This document shows, in pieces, positions 60,010-64,000 of a stretch of DNA of 64,000 nucleotides. How positions within the stretch are numbered: the first letter of the stretch is position 1; each line of letters opens with the position of its first letter. Under the pieces are notes generated by a model, which saw only the letters and a list, made by a program, of their open reading frames with translations, was not told where the DNA came from and made no database searches. The stretch is from positions 3,736,835-3,800,834 of the forward strand of contig OX030955.1 in assembly GCA_943735955.1 (NCBI GenBank), written 5' to 3'. Both the position numbers and the translations under genes were made by a program. The DNA comes from Piscicola geometra. Taxonomy: Eukaryota; Annelida; Clitellata; Hirudinida; Piscicolidae.

Positions 60010-61412
60010 CATACACACACATACACAGGCAGCGACATAAAGGTGCCGAGCGTTTCGTCGATATTGTCGACTGACGCGGCAGCTGCAGCTGATCCGAACG
60101 TAGCTCCTCCCCCCATAGCCACTCAGTGCTTCATCCTGTCGAACATGTTCACGCCTAATGAGTTAGTGAACGCCTTGTATGCAGGGATGAGGTCATTGTG
60201 GGTTTTTCACATGGCGTCGTTATCTTGAGGTTATCGCTGGCGTTTATCAATTTTCAATAGTATAAGTTTTCTGTGAGTTTCATTGTGTGTTGAGTTGGTG
60301 CTGAGGCTTGCCTAGGCATTGCAAACGCCTTTAAGAATGCTTACTAAGAATACCCTTGTACAAAAGCAACCACCTTCACCCGCCTTCCACCACTACCACC
60401 ACCACAGTCCCCTCCTGGAGAGACATATGTGAACTCTGAATAAATATTTAGTAATGACCCCGTACTAGAGCTTAATATAGAGCTAACTAATCATGACAAT
60501 GCCCTTTAGATGATGCAGCAGTTTGACATTACTACTCCACTCTTACAGCAAATCCACCAAACCTTCCATTCAGCCAATCACCACCAATCTCACATATCAC
60601 TCAATAACGCCTCCAATTCTTCTCCTACCTTAATGTTATAACAATAACACACTTCATCTCTACCCTATAAATCAAAAACCCATGAAACACCCAACCACCA
60701 CGCAAAACACTCCAAATACAAACCCACTTCAAAACAAAACACTCCAAATACAAGCCCAATTCAAAGCAAAACACCCATATACAAACCCAATTCAAAGCAA
60801 AACACCATATACAAACCCAATTCCAAGCAAAACACCCATATACAAACCCAATTCCAAGCAAGCCTCCACCCAACCCCTCCAAACCACACCACAGCTCATC
60901 GCTGGGCGACTCGTGGCAGCAGGACTTGCGCGACGAGATGATCGAGGAGTGCGAGAGGTTCGGAGGCATTGTGCACCTCTTCATCGACAGCACCTCGGCA
61001 GATGGCAACATTTACATGAAGGCCTCTTCCATAGCGACCGCCATTGCTGCCGTTAATGCTCTTCACGGGAGATTCTTTGCTGGTTTGTTCTTTTTTCCTT
61101 CTCTATTGTAGCAATTGATGTGTGCTCATAATCAATTTTTGGGTTTTTAATAATTAAAAATGATATATATCCATTTACATGAACGTCTGTCTTCAAAGAA
61201 CATTAATTCTTTATTATATTGACCATCACCAGTACAAACTCCCATCTCTCTCACCTTCATTCACCAATGATCTACACCACCCACCCACCCATCCGCCCAT
61301 CACAGGCAGACAAGTCAGGGCTGCGTACATACCACTGCCCAACTACCACACCCTCTTCCCGGACTCCATCCACGTCTACGCCAGCCTCAAGCCCTCCAAC
61401 CAGTCTTCCTAA
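56403..61412 (+). CDS. RBM39: RNA-binding protein 39 (RBM39/CAPER-alpha)
   Basis: Nuclear SR-like splicing factor and transcriptional coactivator. Twelve exons: 56403-56456, 56530-56597, 56952-56975, 57057-57383, 57471-57588, 58554-58880, 59007-59069, 59311-59385, 59637-59823, 60029-60161, 60895-61082, 61306-61412. All phases agree, 1671 nt, 556 aa (human about 530). Order: acidic start MTDDLDVDAMLEEPF, long RS/RE/RK-rich region, linker LTPEERDLRTVFCMQL, RRM1 (RIRPRDLEEFFSAIGK, GIAYIEF, GVPIIVQ), RRM2 (GRLYVGMLHPNISEDML, GYGFIS, LDGFELAGK), Ala-rich linker, and the C-terminal U2AF-homology motif (ECERFGGIVHLFID, NALHGRFFAG, YIPLPNYHTLFPDS). Exon 3 is a 24-nt micro-exon. Introns carry a hAT fragment, an ACAT microsatellite and a minisatellite. 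Divergent to the ELO paralogue and convergent with HHAT. Confidence 0.94.
57635..57935 (-). mobile_element. decayed hAT (ZBED-type) transposase fragment in RBM39 intron
   Basis: The minus-strand frame contains WWQQHKEAYPALAKLESKYL then STVPCEHLFSLSGHIFSKKR, the hAT C-terminal dimerisation signature. A preceding piece (SIIKRYRKESE) is in another frame, so the copy is frameshifted. Around 58360-58475 a TTAACG-rich subterminal-like tract ends in GCACAGCTCT, a possible terminal repeat. I cannot find the matching left end or a target-site duplication. Confidence 0.7.
59860..60027. repeat. (ACAT)n microsatellite ending at an RBM39 3' splice site
   Basis: About 40 ACAT units with a few ATAT and ACAC variants, in intron 59824-60028. 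Its last bases ACATACACAG form the acceptor of exon 60029-60161. Confidence 0.93.
60690..60870. repeat. minisatellite of about 30-bp units in an RBM39 intron
   Basis: Four to six imperfect units of the type caaaacacccatatacaaac ccaattccaag, immediately before the pyrimidine-rich end of intron 60162-60894. Confidence 0.85.
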
Positions 61413-61816
61413 CCACCCAGCCACATCTTATGGAATTTTAATTTTCTCCGAAAAGTAAATATTATTCTGATATAGTTGAATATTGAATTCGGACATAAAT
61501 AAATATGTTTCACTTTGTTTGACTAAATAGTTTTTTTTCATAGTGATACAATAAATAAATTTAAAATTAAATAAATAAATAAATAGTGATGAGATTTATA
61601 AAAGTAATCGCTATTATCTAATTTTTATTTGAGTTTTATTTGTCAGGATTATAACGGCTTTACAAACTATGTGAAAGTTCTCATTTGGCATGGTGTCACA
61701 AAATAAAGAAATTATCTTTCATTATTCGTTCAATTTGCAAATGGCAAATTTAATCATTTATTTATAATTTAATAAAAATCAGTTTAAAATTGCTCTAAGT
61801 CTCAAAGTTGTCTTTT
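61413..61816. other. convergent 3' spacer between RBM39 and HHAT
   Basis: 404 bp holding the 3' UTRs of both genes. AATAAA-type signals are visible on the plus strand near 61497 and 61552-61585. Nothing else is seen. Confidence 0.5.
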
Positions 61817-63962
61817 TCAAGTTTTAACAAGGCCATTTCTTGCTTTTTTGGTGTGTGACTTTCCGACTTGGAGGCCTGCCAGCAACACCGACAACAGAGC
61901 CAATGAGCTCATTGGAAAGCCTGTGTGTGATACGAAAAGAATTGTAGGTATAAAGAGTAAGTAAGAATTTTTCAATGTAAAACTTAGCAAGTCATCCTTT
62001 TGTGTGGTAGTTTTTGATAAAATGAAAGATTCATTGGTTTCGTGCGCTACCTTCGATGAAGAATCTGTAATAAAAGGCCATGCAGATGTTGTGGTTGGTG
62101 AGGAATGTAATGATGCCACTGCAGAAAATCAAGAAATTCGCCAAAGACAAGATTAAGATTCTGAAGCCATTCTGTGGTATATAAGGTTTATTAGATATAA
62201 AACTACTTGAACTTTTAAAAAGCGATATAATAGATCAAAATTTCCCTATCCAGTGCCTCACCTTCTCATTGATCTTCCTTATAATGGTAACCTCCACCAG
62301 CAGTGACACAAGACTGGTGGTGGTCCAAAACAAAGAACTGGCACTCACTCCATGCCACAAACACACGAACACGAATGAGACACTACACGCTGTAAACCTT
62401 TCTTCACTGCCACCCATCGGAATGTATATGCATCTGATTGATTATGATTATTCTTTTTAAAAGTTAATAACCTATATTAATAAGTCTCCGCCATTTACTG
62501 ACGACGTCACTTTCGGATGAGGATGCTTACCAATCGCAGTACTAAATATCGGAGTACTCCGATTTGTTATAACTCACTCTTTAGTTGAGTGAAAACTTCT
62601 CATTTTATGCGGAGAATTTATCACAAAGAATACTTTTTTACCCTTTGGTTGTTTAAATCCAACAAACCGACGGAGTTTCGCGATGACTGTACTGTAACTA
62701 ATGTGACAAACCTTTTGATGAATCCATAAAGTCCGGTATCGAAGTATTTCCAGATGTCTGAGACATGGAAGAAACACGAAGTGCACTCGGGTAAAGGTGG
62801 GGTGGTCAAGCCATCGAGACTAGAAAAGAACGAAGTGTATGACCACAAAACTATGTATTTAACCGTGAAATGTTGGCTTATTAGGTAGATAGCCCCCCCT
62901 AAATCTAATAGTGGAATTTCCCAGGGTGAATCGTCGATTTCTGTGATGGTGTAAGGATATGCGAGGTGGTTGGATACTTCGAGAAAAAGACTTCCTAAGA
63001 GGATTCTCATCATTGAGCTTGAAAGATGGGAGGATGGAAGAGTTGCCATCAACGTTTTTAGTCGCGCTGAAAAGATCTCTTTATCGTCTTTTGATGCTTT
63101 AGTATTAAAACAATGTCGTTGCATGTTGCTCTCTAGCTGTGAAATTCAGTGAAGACTTTTCAGTATAGCTAATATAATTTGAAAGCTACAAAATAAGGCA
63201 AGGTTGATAAGTACTTGTTGCACAAACTGACTGAACGGAATGAGTTGACCGAACGTAAGCAGAGGCGTGTAGAAGATGTACACCAAAAAGCCGAACGTAT
63301 CAAAGCTTGAAAGTTTTTGAGCCTTTAAATAAAAAAATAAAATCCTCAATTTATGGTATATAGAAAAATAATGTATTTAAAGTATATTTCAATTATTGCT
63401 ATGACATTAACATCGAAGTTCTACTAACCCTTCGGCTTATTTTTGCCGTTTCGTCTGTTACTCCACCGGCTGATGAGGAATCAAAATCTCTCATCACTTG
63501 CATCTTCTCCACACTGAAGTACACACACCTCAGAAGGCAGTACGACAGAGTGCTCAATTCCAGCACTTTACTAAACATGTCATCACTCTGGGTAGGTATT
63601 TTTAGTATACATTATTTAGAATATTTTCATATTTAATAAAATTGTCTACACGTTTGCTTACTGATTTATAGATTTGTATTTTAAGTTAGAAAAACTTTTT
63701 TTTAATAATCGACTGTTAGAAGCACTAATAACAGCCGAAACTGACAGAACACTAACAGATAATTTACTGCGAGTGAACATTCCGACCAAAAGTGTCTTGT
63801 TGAAAGTCCACAAGCAGCAGGATTCATAAGAGTTACCGACAGAATTTATAACTATGCAAGAAACGACGAAAAACATCATCAATGCGGTGCAGTAGATTCC
63901 AGTGATTTGGAGGCTGAAAAGAACTCCATAAGAAACGTAAAAGCATCTCATTATTGAGACAT
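61817..63962 (-). CDS. HHAT: hedgehog acyltransferase (HHAT), N-terminus beyond window
   Basis: ER multi-pass MBOAT enzyme that attaches palmitate to the N-terminal Cys of hedgehog proteins. Seven exons lie in the window, in coding order: 63662-63962, 63429-63585, 63215-63322, 62634-63136, 62262-62406, 62051-62171, 61817-61920. They join in phase to about 478 codons plus stop. Family landmarks seen: YCLLRCVYFSVEKM, YIFYTPLLTFGQL, VKYIVLW, LDGLTTPPLPECTS, WKYFDTGLYGF with the conserved Asp, CLWHG with the MBOAT His, and NFLIF...YRFFIEGFP. The first exon shown opens mid-codon after a TTCAAG acceptor, so roughly the first 90-100 residues lie past 64000. The junction 62634/62406 uses a weak donor (GTATTC) chosen for phase. 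HHATL paralogues usually lack the catalytic His, which favours a true HHAT. Confidence 0.88.
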
Positions 63963-64000
63963 CTTGAATATAAAAACGGATTTTCAAAATTTTGGTTATT

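Overview
This is a window of animal nuclear DNA, not bacterial. It is AT-rich, with long gene-poor stretches, GT-AG introns, many very small exons, tRNA-type sequences, DNA transposon remnants and unusually long microsatellites. The gene set (cadherin, M13 metalloprotease, LDL-receptor class A protein, nephrocystin-1, ELO elongases, RBM39, hedgehog acyltransferase) points to a ciliated bilaterian invertebrate. I cannot name the species. Exon models were built by hand from reading frame, splice-site dinucleotides, intron phase and remembered family motifs, with no alignment or transcript data.

Layout. 1-10124 has no convincing protein gene, only a decayed tRNA-Glu-like sequence. 10125-13693 (+) is a transmembrane cadherin whose large first exon is followed by two small exons that replace its apparent stop codon with a longer cytoplasmic tail. 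13694-17345 is gene-free. 17346-27435 (-) is a complete 24-exon neprilysin-like M13 peptidase. 29948-32651 (-) is an LDL-A repeat protein with its 5' end unresolved. 33316-41427 (-) is nephrocystin-1 (NPHP1), with a tRNA-Arg(CCT) gene in one intron and microsatellites filling several others. 42669-51705 (-) is an unrecognised Lys/Ser-rich coiled-coil protein with 23 exons, most of them tiny and phase 1-1, including a three-copy tandem exon duplication. A structurally complete but non-autonomous hAT transposon (43103-44710) sits in its penultimate-exon region. 53572-54363 and 55203-56018 (-) are two single-exon ELO-family genes. The first has all family histidines, the second has lost most of them. 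56403-61412 (+) is RBM39, arranged head-to-head with the second ELO gene. 61817 to the right edge (-) is hedgehog acyltransferase (HHAT), cut by the window end.

The genes do not form a pathway, as expected for an animal locus. NPHP1 (ciliary transition zone) and HHAT (hedgehog lipidation) can be linked through cilium-dependent signalling in some animals, but nothing here shows co-regulation. The most notable points are the intact hAT insertion with target-site duplication and GC-rich subterminal arrays, the histidine-poor ELO paralogue, the phase-1 mini-exon array, an LDL-A module split by an acidic insertion, splice sites built from microsatellites, and a near-consensus RFX X-box just upstream of NPHP1.
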